Source: Neochlamydia sp. S13
GTDB lineage: Bacteria > Chlamydiota > Chlamydiia > Chlamydiales > Parachlamydiaceae
DNA: 64,000 nucleotides
Assembly (NCBI RefSeq): GCF_000648235.2
Contig: NZ_AP017977.1
Coordinates: 1,736,001-1,800,000, forward strand
Reading direction: 5' to 3'
Part shown: positions 8,415 to 18,141 of the stretch, piece by piece
Layout: every line of letters starts with the position of its first letter
How positions within the stretch are numbered: position 1 is the first letter of the stretch
Notes under the pieces: model-generated
Database searches by the model: none
Seen by the model: the letters and a program-made list of their open reading frames with translations, nothing else
What the model was told of the DNA's origin: nothing
Made by a program: the position numbers and the translations under genes

Positions 8415-11390
8415 ATGGCAAAAAAACCTCCTTCTCTTCAACGTGTCGCGGACAAATATCTTGATTTTACAGTTACAAAAGCCCTAGAAATTCCAGAGCT
8501 CCAATGTTTTTTAACTGAGCTAGTACACACACCTACCGGAGCCCAAATCATGCATTTGGGAAACGAAGACCCTGAAAACCTTTTCTGTCTATCTTTTCAA
8601 ACGCTTCCCAATTCTTCCAATGGGGTGGCTCATATTTTAGAACATACAGTTTTATGTGGCTCAGAAAAGTTTCCGGTCAAAGACCCCTTTTTTGCGATGA
8701 CTCGTAGAAGCCTCAACACCTATATGAATGCCCTTACAGGTCAGGACTTTACATGTTACCCTGCTGCTTCTCAAGTTCCAAAAGATTTTTATAATCTTTT
8801 AGAAGTCTACCTCGATGCGGTATTTAAACCTAACCTTAAATACTTTAGCTTCTTACAAGAAGGGCACCGCCTTGAATTTAGTAATCCTACAGATCCCCAC
8901 TCTCCTTTAGAGTATAAAGGAATAGTGTTTAATGAAATGAAAGGAGCAATGGCCTCACCGATGTCTCGCCTAGGCGAAGCTTTAAATCAAGCCATGTATC
9001 CTAATACCATTTATGGATATAATTCAGGCGGCGATCCAAAAATTATTCCTTCCTTAAGTTATAATGAACTTGTAGAGTTTCATCAAAAATATTATCACCC
9101 CAGTCGCTGCCTATTCTTCTTCTACGGCAATTTACCGCTTGTGGAACATTTAGACTTTATTACTCAGCATACTTTGAGGTGGGCTAATAAAGCTTCTCCC
9201 TTACCTCCCATTCCTTTCCAACCTCGGTTTTCTATTCCCCACTATGTACATGAATTTTACCCCATCGCTTCTCATGAGCCCACCGAAAATAAAACAATGC
9301 TTGCGCTAGGATGGCTGACTTGCCACATTCTAGAACAGCATGAACTGCTAGCGCTTAGTATTATAGAGATTATTTTGATGGATACGGATGCATCTCCTTT
9401 AAAAATGGCTCTACTAAAGTCGGGTTTATGCAAAACGGCGAGTGCTTACATGGACACAGACATTCATGAAGCACCCTTTATAATCATTCTTAAAGGCTGC
9501 AAACCTGAAAGCGCAGGCCCAATAGAGAACCTTATCAAAAGCACTTTAATAAAAATTACTAAGGAGGGAATTTCTTTAAATTTGATAGAAAATGCTATGC
9601 ATCAATTAGAATTTTTCCGCAGTGAAATCACAGGCGATCAATCCCCTTTTGGGCTTTCCTTGTTTATGCGTGCAGCCCTTTTAAAGCAGCACGGCGCTAA
9701 GCCAGAAGAAGGGCTCATGATCCATACCCTTTTCGACAGGCTGAGGCAGCATCTTACAGATAACCCTCACTATTTAACTAACTTAATTCACAAATATTTT
9801 ATTGATAACCCTCATTATGTACGCCTTATTTTAGAGCCTAGCAAAGAGCTTGAATCTCAAGAGCTGGAGCACGAAAGAGCTGCTCTAAATAAAATTCATC
9901 AATCTTTATCAGTTAAAGAGATAGAACATCTATTACAACAAGCAAAAGAACTTACCGCTTTCCAAAAAGCTCAAGAGGAAGCGTGTTTAGATATTTTGCC
10001 TAAGCTTTCTTTAGAAGATATTCCTGTACATGGTAAAGACTACTTATTAAACCAAGAAAGGATAGGCAATTTCCAAGTATTCACTCATTCTTGCTTTACA
10101 AACCGAATCATCTATGCAGATCTAATTTTTAATTTACCCAATATGGAAGAGACGGATTTATTTTACGCACGCCTCTTTACCCTTTTACTGCCTCAAATGG
10201 GATGCGGTGGAAGAAATTACATGGAAAATCTTGAATTCATTCAAGCTCACCTAGGAGGAATAAATGGCTTTCTATCTCTTAACATTCAAGCCCACGACTT
10301 TAATAAAATCTCACCTACCTTATCGCTAAAAGGGAAAGCTCTTTATCGTAAAGCACCCCAGCTTTTTCAACTTCTTCATGAAATGGCTACCTCTACAGAT
10401 TTTAAAGATCTCCCACGCGTGAAAGAAATTCTGCAAAAACATTATACGACCTTAGAAAGCTCTATCAACCAAAATTCTCTTCGCTATGCTACTAATCTTT
10501 CTGCGGCAGGACTTAGTATACCCTCTCATATTTCTAATCACTGGTATGGACTAGAATACTTTTGGAAAATCAAAGAGCTAGCCTTGAATTTTGAACTTCA
10601 TAAAGAAATTTTAATCGCAAAGCTTATAGAAATGAAAGACAAGCTTTTAGCCACTGACAACCCCCACTTAGTACTTTCTTGCGATGCTAAAATTTATGAG
10701 GAGATTAAAGCCCAAAATTTTTATGGTCTTCTAGAGATGCCACTTCATTCTTATGAACCTTGGAAAGGAGACTTCATCCTCTCTCCCGTCGCTTCTCAGG
10801 GACGCACGATTTCGGCGCCTGTGGCTTTTATTAGCAAAGTTTTCAACACAGTTCCTTATATTCATGAGTATGCGCCTGCTCTAAGCATTGCTGCCTTTTT
10901 ATTTGATAATTTAACTTTACATCCAAGCATTCGTGAACAAGGAGGAGCCTATGGGGGAGGGGCTGTCAGCAATGCAATGTCTGGTAATTTCTATTTTTAT
11001 TCATATCGTGATCCCCATATTTTTAGTACATTAAATGCATTTGAAGCCTCGATCAATCATATTCTTCTGGGCGAATTTGATGATGAGGATGTAGTCGAAG
11101 CTAAATTAGAAATGATTCAAGCAATGGACGCTCCTGTTTCTCCAGGGAGCCGTGCCGATTTGGCATATAGCTGGCTAAGAGAAGGAAAAACTGCCGCTGT
11201 GCGGCAAACCTTCCGCACCAAACTTTTAGCATTAACAAAACAAGAGATCATAGAGACGGTACAAACTTTTATTGCCCCTAACTGGCAAAAGGGAGCAACG
11301 ATTGCTTTTGCAGGAAAAGAGCTTCTGGAAAAAGAAAATGCTTTATTAGCTGAACATCATCGCTCTCTCTTGCAAATTGAGACGATTTAA
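8415..11390 (+). CDS. Insulinase-family zinc protease (M16C, PreP-like)
   Basis: A 991-residue two-half metalloprotease of family M16, subfamily C (presequence-protease type). The inverted zinc motif HxxEH is H73-I-L-E76-H77 within GVAHILEHTVLCGSEKFP, and the distal glutamate is probably in FNEMKGAM. M16C enzymes degrade unstructured peptides inside a closed chamber. A C-terminal inactive M16 half is recognisable by the IREQGGAYGGGA region. Length is typical (about 970-1000). C. trachomatis has an insulinase/protease III homologue (CT806 by memory). The start ATG 8415 lacks a good ribosome site, but no better start is in frame before the conserved N-terminus. Confidence 0.9.
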   Translation: MAKKPPSLQRVADKYLDFTVTKALEIPELQCFLTELVHTPTGAQIMHLGNEDPENLFCLSFQTLPNSSNGVAHILEHTVLCGSEKFPVKDPFFAMTRRSLNTYMNALTGQDFTCYPAASQVPKDFYNLLEVYLDAVFKPNLKYFSFLQEGHRLEFSNPTDPHSPLEYKGIVFNEMKGAMASPMSRLGEALNQAMYPNTIYGYNSGGDPKIIPSLSYNELVEFHQKYYHPSRCLFFFYGNLPLVEHLDFITQHTLRWANKASPLPPIPFQPRFSIPHYVHEFYPIASHEPTENKTMLALGWLTCHILEQHELLALSIIEIILMDTDASPLKMALLKSGLCKTASAYMDTDIHEAPFIIILKGCKPESAGPIENLIKSTLIKITKEGISLNLIENAMHQLEFFRSEITGDQSPFGLSLFMRAALLKQHGAKPEEGLMIHTLFDRLRQHLTDNPHYLTNLIHKYFIDNPHYVRLILEPSKELESQELEHERAALNKIHQSLSVKEIEHLLQQAKELTAFQKAQEEACLDILPKLSLEDIPVHGKDYLLNQERIGNFQVFTHSCFTNRIIYADLIFNLPNMEETDLFYARLFTLLLPQMGCGGRNYMENLEFIQAHLGGINGFLSLNIQAHDFNKISPTLSLKGKALYRKAPQLFQLLHEMATSTDFKDLPRVKEILQKHYTTLESSINQNSLRYATNLSAAGLSIPSHISNHWYGLEYFWKIKELALNFELHKEILIAKLIEMKDKLLATDNPHLVLSCDAKIYEEIKAQNFYGLLEMPLHSYEPWKGDFILSPVASQGRTISAPVAFISKVFNTVPYIHEYAPALSIAAFLFDNLTLHPSIREQGGAYGGGAVSNAMSGNFYFYSYRDPHIFSTLNAFEASINHILLGEFDDEDVVEAKLEMIQAMDAPVSPGSRADLAYSWLREGKTAAVRQTFRTKLLALTKQEIIETVQTFIAPNWQKGATIAFAGKELLEKENALLAEHHRSLLQIETI

Positions 11391-12032
11391 GGTTTTCTCT
11401 TTCTAGCATTTTCTATGCAACATCGAGCATTAATGGATCGAGGATAACATACCTATTAATATAAGATGAGCTCTAGCTAGTAAGTAAGGAAGGCTCCTCG
11501 CTCGCTTATAATAAGCTTACGTTAAACTCTTAGTAATTTTATCTGGGGAAAAAGATGAAAACTGAAGAAAAAAAAGAATCAGCTTTCTAAGCTTTAATCT
11601 GATCGCTTAAATTTTTAACTTTATTTCTTTTTAACTCTATTAGATAGGTGAGAGGTCTTAGAGCAGCTGTTTAAGTCATTAGGCTTTGAAAAAAATTATG
11701 GCTTCAATTCAAGAGGTGCGCCCGTATGATAACTATAAACTTCCTTTTTATCACACAAAAAGCAGCTTTCCCCAAGCATAGAATAATCTAGTCGAAAGAG
11801 TAGGATGTATAAAGCATGCATAAAATTTAAGATTTTTTCGTTCAAAGATAATAGGCTTTTTAAGCTACTTCTTATGCGGCCTGGTAATTTATAAAAACCC
11901 CTACTGTTAAGTAGAAAGACACCTTTCAGAGGGCTGGATATGTAGACTAAGTTTTTTTTAAAGCATATAATAAAAAGCCTAGGTAGAGAATAACCTAGAC
12001 TTTTTAGAGCATAAATTTGAAAAGATGCAAAA
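11391..12032. other. Intergenic region between the M16C protease and euo
   Basis: About 640 bp with no reliable gene. A 127-codon open frame on the minus strand (11696-12079) overlaps the euo 3' end, has atypical composition and no recognisable domain, and is not accepted. A short frame at 11554 with a GGGGA site encodes only 11 residues. One copy of a degenerate repeat family lies at about 11922-11972. Confidence 0.45.
11922..11972 (+). repeat. Degenerate interspersed repeat, copy A
   Basis: This shares a core of the form TATGYAGRCYWAGTTTTTT, then AAAGCATAT, with copies near 23324-23372 and 33526-33576. All three are in the same orientation, in intergenic DNA. Confidence 0.45.
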
Positions 12033-12461
12033 TTAAACAGCTTTTCGGATATTTTTCTTCTTAAGAGCTGATTCGGCATACTGTTTCATGTCTTGTGCAT
12101 GAATAACCCATGCCGCACCTTTACGCTGAGCTTTTAACATACCTACACGGGTGGCATAATAGATTTTTTGCGCTGGGACGCTCAGCATCTTAGCTACCTG
12201 ATTAACCGAATAGTATCCTTTATTATTATCAAACAACAACTCACCATTAAAGGTAGATTTAGAGCGCGAATACTTTTGCTTGCGATAAGCTTCCAGATCA
12301 TCTAAATGGATCGTCCAACGGGTAGTCTCTTTACTAGCCTTCAATTTATTTAATTTAATGGCCACATAGATAGCTTGGCGTGTTACTTTGTTAAGTTTGG
12401 CGGCTTCGGTAATTGAAACCAACTTATTTTCAAACTTCTGATTATCCTTAGGTTTGGTCAT
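12033..12461 (-). CDS. euo: EUO-like double helix-turn-helix DNA-binding regulator
   Basis: A 142-residue basic protein with two MerR/excisionase-type DNA-binding modules. The first (about 16-70) has SITEAAKLNKVTRQAIYVAI and then TTRWTIHLDDLEAYR; the second (about 80-135) has YSVNQVAKMLSVPAQKIYYAT and then AAWVIHAQDMKQYA. This duplicated layout, and the position beside tsp and gltX, fit EUO, the chlamydial repressor of late-cycle genes. A longer open frame starts at TTG 12476, but ATG 12461 has a GGAG site nine bases upstream and is the better start. It is divergent from tsp across about 350 bp. Its targets would be late promoters elsewhere. Confidence 0.8.
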   Translation of the reverse strand: MTKPKDNQKFENKLVSITEAAKLNKVTRQAIYVAIKLNKLKASKETTRWTIHLDDLEAYRKQKYSRSKSTFNGELLFDNNKGYYSVNQVAKMLSVPAQKIYYATRVGMLKAQRKGAAWVIHAQDMKQYAESALKKKNIRKAV

Positions 12462-12814
12462 GGTTTTAATCTCCAAAATTTTCTGTTTAATAATTTGTGG
12501 TAAATATATTTATGATATTTTTTTTCAGTCTTGCGAACATCTGTGCCTACATCTTAAGCAATTTAAGATGCTTGGCTCACATTTTCAGAGACTTATATTT
12601 TATTGTTTTCTAAAAAGGCCTTAAAATTCTTTAACTTAAGGTAATAGTATTGCATAAAAAAGAATTGAAATCAAGCTTTTCTTTATATGAAATTTAAATT
12701 TTTTTTATTAGCTATTTACCTCCTGTCAATTGATGTTCAAGGCGTTAAAAACCAATAGAAATAAAGAAGACAAGCCTCTATAATGAGTTTTTAGATTTTT
12801 ATCAGGAGAAAAGG
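12462..12814. promoter_or_regulatory. Divergent control region euo / tsp
   Basis: This AT-rich spacer of about 350 bp must hold the promoters of euo (-) and tsp (+). A TATAAT at 12779-12784 is a possible tsp -10 without a good -35. I see no clear EUO operator repeat by eye. Confidence 0.35.
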
Positions 12815-14764
12815 ATGTCTGGGGTTAAAAAGACCATATTTTTGTTATTATATTTGCTGACCTCTTTCCTCTCTGTAGCAGAAGGCAAGCTGCCCGATTT
12901 AACTCCTGCTATACTATCTACCAAGCTGAATGAAATTATGAAAACACATGCTTCTCATAAAGAGCTTACACCTGTCCTCATTGAAAGAACTTTAAATAAT
13001 TACCTCGAAATACTCGATCCTAATAAAAGTTATTTCATTGAACCTGATATCGCTCAATGGCTGCACCCTTCTAGCCATTTACTCGATCAGATTCTGCAGG
13101 ATTATCATCGAAATAATTTTAGCCAATTTGAGCAAATTCACCAGATCATGATTCAAGCCATTAAACGTCGTCAGACATTGGAAGAAAAAATTGATATAAG
13201 CAACCTTCCTAAGCAGGTGCGAACAGATGAATTTAAAGAGATGAAATGGACTCTTACTGAAAAAGAGCTTTTAGCTAGGTTAGAAAGAATAAAAGCTTTG
13301 CAAATAGAGGCTTCGGAAAAACTAACCCCCGATCAAAAAGGTAAAACCCTTAAACGCATCCAGAAACGCCAAGCAAAATATGAAGAGGATATTCTAGTTA
13401 CAAACTCTTTAAAACACGAGCAATTCTTACTCGCTAATATTCTTAAAGCGACCGCTTCTGCCTTAGATAGCCATACTGCCTATTTTACACCTGATGAGGC
13501 AGCCCAGTTCATGATTCATGTGCAACAACGTCTTTTTGGGATTGGAGCCCAGCTAAGAGATGATCTGAATGGTTTTAGTATTATTAAGATTATCGAAGGA
13601 GGTCCCGCGGCAGAAAACAAAATGCTTAAAATTAAAGATCGCATTATCGCTGTAAATGGTGAATCTGTGGTGGGCCTAGACATTACGGATGCTGTAGAGC
13701 TCATTCGAGGAGAAGAAAACAGCCCTGTAACTTTAACAGTAATCCGAGAAGTACCTGAAAATGAGAATAAGATAAATGAAGAAAAATTGGATGTAACGCT
13801 TAATCGCGGCGAAGTGGTTCTTAAAGACACGCGTTATGAATCTTCTTACGAGCCATTTGGGGATGGAGCCATCGCCTATCTAAAGCTCTACTCATTTTAT
13901 CAAGATCCGGAAAGCTCATCGGCAAGTGATTTAGCTGAGGCACTTAAAAAAATTAGAAGAGAGCAGCATGTCAAAGGGGTGATTCTTGATTTGCGCTTTA
14001 ATTCAGGTGGGCTGCTTTCCCAAGCAGTTGAGGTTACTGGCCTTTTTATTACCAAAGGAATTGTGGTTTCTATCAAAGACGATACAGGTAAAATCCAGCA
14101 TTTACGAGCATTAGAAGGACGTAGCGTTTGGGAAGGTCCTTTAGTGGTTCTAACCAATCGAGCAAGTGCTTCTGCCTCTGAAATTGTAGCCGGCACTTTG
14201 CAAGATTATGGACGCGCTATGATCGTAGGAGATGATCATACTTTCGGAAAAGGTTCTTTTCAAACCTTTACTCTTAACACTACCATTCAAAACCATGCAG
14301 TCAATCCTCAGGGTGAGTACAAAGTTACACGAGGCCGCTACTACACAGTATCGGGGCGCACCCCTCAATTGACCGGAGTCACCTCAGATATTGTAATCCC
14401 TGGGCCTTTAGCGGAAATGGAATTAGGAGAACAGTATGCGAAATACCCTTTAGAAAACGATCAAATAAAATCTAACTTTCATGATGATCTTGCTGATATC
14501 CCTTTTTTTCAAAGAGAACAGCTGCGTATGTTTTATAGTTATGACCTACAACCTCGCCTAAACACCTATCAACCTTATGTGGAACAACTCCGAAAAAATG
14601 CTACTTATCGCATCGAAAAAAATCCTAATTATCAAAATTTTTTGAAAGAATTAAAAAAGAAAGAAATTGCAGATGAGGAAGAGCCTGCAGAATTTGGCCA
14701 AAATGACTTACAATTGACAGAGGCTTATAATGTGATGAAAGATGTAATACTTCTCATGCAATAA
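12815..14764 (+). CDS. tsp: Tail-specific protease (Tsp/Prc, S41)
   Basis: A 649-residue exported C-terminal processing protease. A signal peptide covers about residues 1-24 (FLLLYLLTSFLSVAEG). An N-terminal helical region follows, then a PDZ domain at about 240-330 (IGAQLRDDLNGFSIIKIIEG; RIIAVNGESV), then the S41 catalytic domain. By alignment to the E. coli Prc triad the catalytic residues are Ser453 (within ASASASEI), Asp464 (QDYG) and Lys479 (TFGKGSF). It matches CT441 of C. trachomatis. It would degrade periplasmic proteins by their C-termini. The start ATG 12815 has an AGGAGAAAAGG site. The CRP genes found between tsp and gltX in Chlamydia are absent here. Confidence 0.92.
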   Translation: MSGVKKTIFLLLYLLTSFLSVAEGKLPDLTPAILSTKLNEIMKTHASHKELTPVLIERTLNNYLEILDPNKSYFIEPDIAQWLHPSSHLLDQILQDYHRNNFSQFEQIHQIMIQAIKRRQTLEEKIDISNLPKQVRTDEFKEMKWTLTEKELLARLERIKALQIEASEKLTPDQKGKTLKRIQKRQAKYEEDILVTNSLKHEQFLLANILKATASALDSHTAYFTPDEAAQFMIHVQQRLFGIGAQLRDDLNGFSIIKIIEGGPAAENKMLKIKDRIIAVNGESVVGLDITDAVELIRGEENSPVTLTVIREVPENENKINEEKLDVTLNRGEVVLKDTRYESSYEPFGDGAIAYLKLYSFYQDPESSSASDLAEALKKIRREQHVKGVILDLRFNSGGLLSQAVEVTGLFITKGIVVSIKDDTGKIQHLRALEGRSVWEGPLVVLTNRASASASEIVAGTLQDYGRAMIVGDDHTFGKGSFQTFTLNTTIQNHAVNPQGEYKVTRGRYYTVSGRTPQLTGVTSDIVIPGPLAEMELGEQYAKYPLENDQIKSNFHDDLADIPFFQREQLRMFYSYDLQPRLNTYQPYVEQLRKNATYRIEKNPNYQNFLKELKKKEIADEEEPAEFGQNDLQLTEAYNVMKDVILLMQ

Positions 14765-14977
14765 CCCTTTAAACAATTTAAAATAATTAAAGATTTGCTA
14801 GAGCTCCAGCTTAAAGTGTGCAGTTTATATTAAGTTTAACAATTTTTACTTAATGGGCATCTAGAAGGTGTATCCTTCATCTTCCTCTATTTCGTTCATC
14901 TAGTTTCCCTTGAATTCTATGGGCCAATCAAGGAAAATAACCTTTCGATCGTAGATTAACTTATAAGGATTTTAGAA

Positions 14978-16495
14978 ATGACTGTTCGTGTACGTATAGC
15001 TCCCTCCCCTACAGGCGATCCCCACGTTGGAACCGCCTACATGGCACTTTTTAACCTCATCTATGCCCGCCATCATCAAGGAAAATTTATTTTACGTATT
15101 GAAGATACTGATCGTTCACGTAGTCGTCCTGAATATGAGCAAAACATTTATACAGCCCTACAATGGTGCAATATTCAATGGGATGAAGGTCCTGATGTAG
15201 GAGGTCCTTATGGTCCTTACCGCCAATCCGAGCGTTTTGAAATTTATAAAAAATATGCCTATGAGCTTGTCGACAAGGGTCGAGCTTATAAATGCTTTTG
15301 CACGCCAGCAGACTTAGAAGAAATGCGTGAATTAGCAACTAAGTTAGGCGGCCGGCAAGGTTACGATCGCCGGTGCCGAAATTTAAGCGCGGAAGAAATC
15401 CATCAGCGTGAAACACAAAACCTTCCCTATGTTATCCGTCTCAAAATGCCTTTAAAGGGAGAATGTGTGTATGAAGATCATATCAAAGGCCGTATCACTT
15501 GTCCGTGGGCCGATATTGATGATCAAGTTCTTCTTAAATCTGATGGATTTCCTACTTATCACTTAGCAAACGTGGTAGATGATTATCTTATGAAAATTAC
15601 ACATGTAATCCGGGGTGATGAATGGATGAGCTCCACTCCTAAACATATTTATCTATATGAAGCTTTTGGCTGGGCATCGCCTACTTTTATGCATATGCCC
15701 TTATTGTTAGGAAGAGATGGAAAAAAGTTATCTAAGCGTAGGAATCCTACCTCTATCTTTTATTACCGGGATTCTGGTTACCTAGCAGAAGCCTTTGTTA
15801 ACTTCATGACATTGATGGGCTATAGCATGCCTGGTGATAAAGAAATCTATGCTCTAGACGAAATTATTCAAGAATTTGATTATAAACGCATCGGTGTTTC
15901 TGGAGCCATATTCGACGTGCAAAAGCTGGCCTGGATCAACCAACAGTATCTTATAAAGAATATCCCCGAGAACAAGCTATGGGAAAGATTACGTCAATGG
16001 AATTTTAGTGATGAATATATGCAAAAATTAATGCCCTTATGTCATTCACGTATTAAGACTTTCGGCGAATTTATGGAATTATGTGATTTTTTCTTTATTA
16101 ATCATCTCAAGTACACACCAGAGATTTTTACTGTTAAAGGAATCGCCTATCATCAAACTCCTCTGATTTTACAGGGGATGATATGGCATATGGACGAAAA
16201 TGAAAATTGGGGAAGTACAGGAATAAACCAGGCTTCAAGGAGTATGGCAGAACTATTTGGTGTAAACCATAAGAAAACCATTATGCCTCTTTTATTTGCT
16301 AGCTTAATGGGAAAATTACAAGGTCCTCCTTTATTTGATTCTGCCGCTATATTGGGAAAAGATCGCACACGTGCTAGATTTTTAGAATCCATTGAATTTT
16401 TAGGTGGTATTTCTAATAAGAAAATGGATGCATTAAAAAAAGCTTGGCAGCAAAAAGATGCTAGACATCTTATTGAATTGCCTGAGAGTAGTTAA
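14978..16495 (+). CDS. gltX: Glutamyl-tRNA synthetase
   Basis: A 505-residue class I aminoacyl-tRNA synthetase that charges tRNA-Glu, and in chlamydiae probably also tRNA-Gln ahead of amidation. The class I signatures are APSPTGDPHVGTA (HIGH-type motif at 16-20) and KKLSK at 249-253 (KMSKS-type). The Rossmann core and GluRS-specific IRVIRGDEW-like stretch (HVIRGDEWMSS) are intact, and the length is normal. Start ATG 14978 has AAGGA upstream. It lies 213 bp after tsp on the same strand and 25 bp before the MscS gene. Confidence 0.95.
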   Translation: MTVRVRIAPSPTGDPHVGTAYMALFNLIYARHHQGKFILRIEDTDRSRSRPEYEQNIYTALQWCNIQWDEGPDVGGPYGPYRQSERFEIYKKYAYELVDKGRAYKCFCTPADLEEMRELATKLGGRQGYDRRCRNLSAEEIHQRETQNLPYVIRLKMPLKGECVYEDHIKGRITCPWADIDDQVLLKSDGFPTYHLANVVDDYLMKITHVIRGDEWMSSTPKHIYLYEAFGWASPTFMHMPLLLGRDGKKLSKRRNPTSIFYYRDSGYLAEAFVNFMTLMGYSMPGDKEIYALDEIIQEFDYKRIGVSGAIFDVQKLAWINQQYLIKNIPENKLWERLRQWNFSDEYMQKLMPLCHSRIKTFGEFMELCDFFFINHLKYTPEIFTVKGIAYHQTPLILQGMIWHMDENENWGSTGINQASRSMAELFGVNHKKTIMPLLFASLMGKLQGPPLFDSAAILGKDRTRARFLESIEFLGGISNKKMDALKKAWQQKDARHLIELPESS

Positions 16496-16520
16496 AGAGA
16501 ACTCGACCAGCTATTAGCCA

Positions 16521-17627
16521 ATGAGGGAAACTATGCTATTAAAATTTGTGAACATGTTTCATTCTATTTTATCCTTTACCATGGATGGGACTTATAAATG
16601 GATCCTGGAAGCAATAGGAATTGTATTGCTTGTTTTAATTATTAATTTCTTTGCCAAACGCGGCTTAGAGAAGCTACACCTCTATTTTGAAAGAACTAAT
16701 CAAATTTGGAAAGATAGCTTTGTTCAATCTTTTTATCGCCCCTTAAGTGCTTATATATGGTTTTATGCCTTTTTTCAGCTTATTGACTTAATCAGTCACC
16801 GTGTGTTTGAGGGGACTATTTTTTCCAACCTGCCTAAAGTTCTTTCTATTGGCCTTGTTTCAGCCATCGCCTGGTTTCTTATGCGCTGGAAAAAAGCCAT
16901 TATTTTCAATATGCATTTGCAAAGCCTCAAGCATGATCAGCCTATCGATTCGGGAAAAATTGATGTCATTAATAAAATGTGGACCATCATCATTTTATTT
17001 CTTGCTGCTCTATCGGTATTAGAAATAACAGGCCAGAATATTAACACGTTAATTGCCTTTGGAGGGGTCGGCGGCCTTGCAATTGCTTTTGCTTCCCAAG
17101 AAATGATCGCTAACTTTTTTGGCGGTTTAATGGTTTACGTTACCCAACCTTTTACGGTGGGAGACTGGATTAACCTACCTGAGCGCAAGATGGAAGGAAA
17201 TGTAGAAGAAATTGGTTGGTATATGACACGCGTTCGTACCTTTGAAAAGCGCCCTATCTATATTCCAAATTCTATGTTTTCCAAAGTGGTCGTGATGAAC
17301 CCAGCTAGAATGAGCCATCGCAAATTTGATGAGATAATTGGAATTCGCTATAGTGATATGCCCGTTGCTCGGCATATCATCAGTGATATAACAACAATGC
17401 TTATTGACCATTTCCACGTCGATAGAAGGTTAGGCCCGACGGTTAATTTAGAGGGCTTTGGCAGCTACGCTGTTAATATTCATATTTCCGCTTATTTATT
17501 AGATATCGATCATAGAAGCTACATTCAAGCAAAGCAAGAAATCCTATTTTCTATCTACAACATTTTAAATAAGCATGGTGCAGAAATTGCCCTCCCAACT
17601 TCGCTTCAGCTTTATAAGGAAGTATAG
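16521..17627 (+). CDS. MscS-type mechanosensitive channel
   Basis: A protein of up to 368 residues in the small-conductance mechanosensitive channel family, which releases solutes on hypo-osmotic shock. Hydrophobic helices lie at about 30-48, 72-90, 100-118 and 150-168. The pore helix (GGVGGLAIAFASQEMIANFF, about 179-198) with its glycine/alanine packing leads into the MscS beta domain (VGDWINLPERKMEGNVEEIGW). The first ATG is 16521, but ATG 16533 has GAGGG six bases upstream and may be the true start, giving 364 residues. It follows gltX closely and may share its transcript. A GGGGG-N8-CCCCC hairpin (17646-17663) sits just after the stop. Confidence 0.88.
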   Translation: MRETMLLKFVNMFHSILSFTMDGTYKWILEAIGIVLLVLIINFFAKRGLEKLHLYFERTNQIWKDSFVQSFYRPLSAYIWFYAFFQLIDLISHRVFEGTIFSNLPKVLSIGLVSAIAWFLMRWKKAIIFNMHLQSLKHDQPIDSGKIDVINKMWTIIILFLAALSVLEITGQNINTLIAFGGVGGLAIAFASQEMIANFFGGLMVYVTQPFTVGDWINLPERKMEGNVEEIGWYMTRVRTFEKRPIYIPNSMFSKVVVMNPARMSHRKFDEIIGIRYSDMPVARHIISDITTMLIDHFHVDRRLGPTVNLEGFGSYAVNIHISAYLLDIDHRSYIQAKQEILFSIYNILNKHGAEIALPTSLQLYKEV

Positions 17628-17645
17628 AGGCTTTGCCTTTCAAAA

Positions 17646-17663
17646 GGGGGAGAGTAGTCCCCC
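17646..17663 (+). terminator. Hairpin after the MscS gene
   Basis: Five G and five C flank an 8-base loop, 19 bases after the stop. There is no T-run, so it is not a classical intrinsic terminator; it may protect the 3' end of the message. Confidence 0.3.
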
Positions 17664-18141
17664 GGTTAGCGTTTAAGAAATATTTCCATGAATAAAACCT
17701 GGCGGGTTAACTAATAAGGCCTCAATATATTATCCCCATCAACAAATTGATTTTAATTTAGTCTTTGCCATAACGATAAAAGAGACGCTATTCAATAACC
17801 CTTCAAGGCTTTCAGACCATCTATCCTAGGGAGCTCGAGCTGACCAATCAGCGGATAGAGTTCATTAGAGAATATTAAAATGGCAAATTGAGCGATTCAT
17901 AAAAAACTAGTCAAGCTGAATAGGCTATTTTAAAATTAACTCTCCTCTCAAATTCTTTGAAAAATTTCATGCAAAATTAAAGCTTGCTTTAAAGATAGAG
18001 AAGGCGAATAAATATGTTTATATAGATTTCATAAATTTATATTGATTTAAATCACAAACTTAAATAAGGATGAAGATATTGTCTGTACTTAATATGCAGA
18101 TAAAGTAAAGGTTAATATTTATTATCAAACTAGGAGTTTTT
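17664..18141. other. Intergenic region before the coiled-coil pair
   Basis: About 480 bp of AT-rich DNA. I see no gene, RNA or clear repeat. Confidence 0.4.

Noticed and set aside
11696-12079. 127-codon open frame on the minus strand overlapping the end of euo
   Set aside because: It has no recognisable domain, no good ribosome site, and it overlaps the conserved euo end in another frame. It also includes an interspersed repeat copy.
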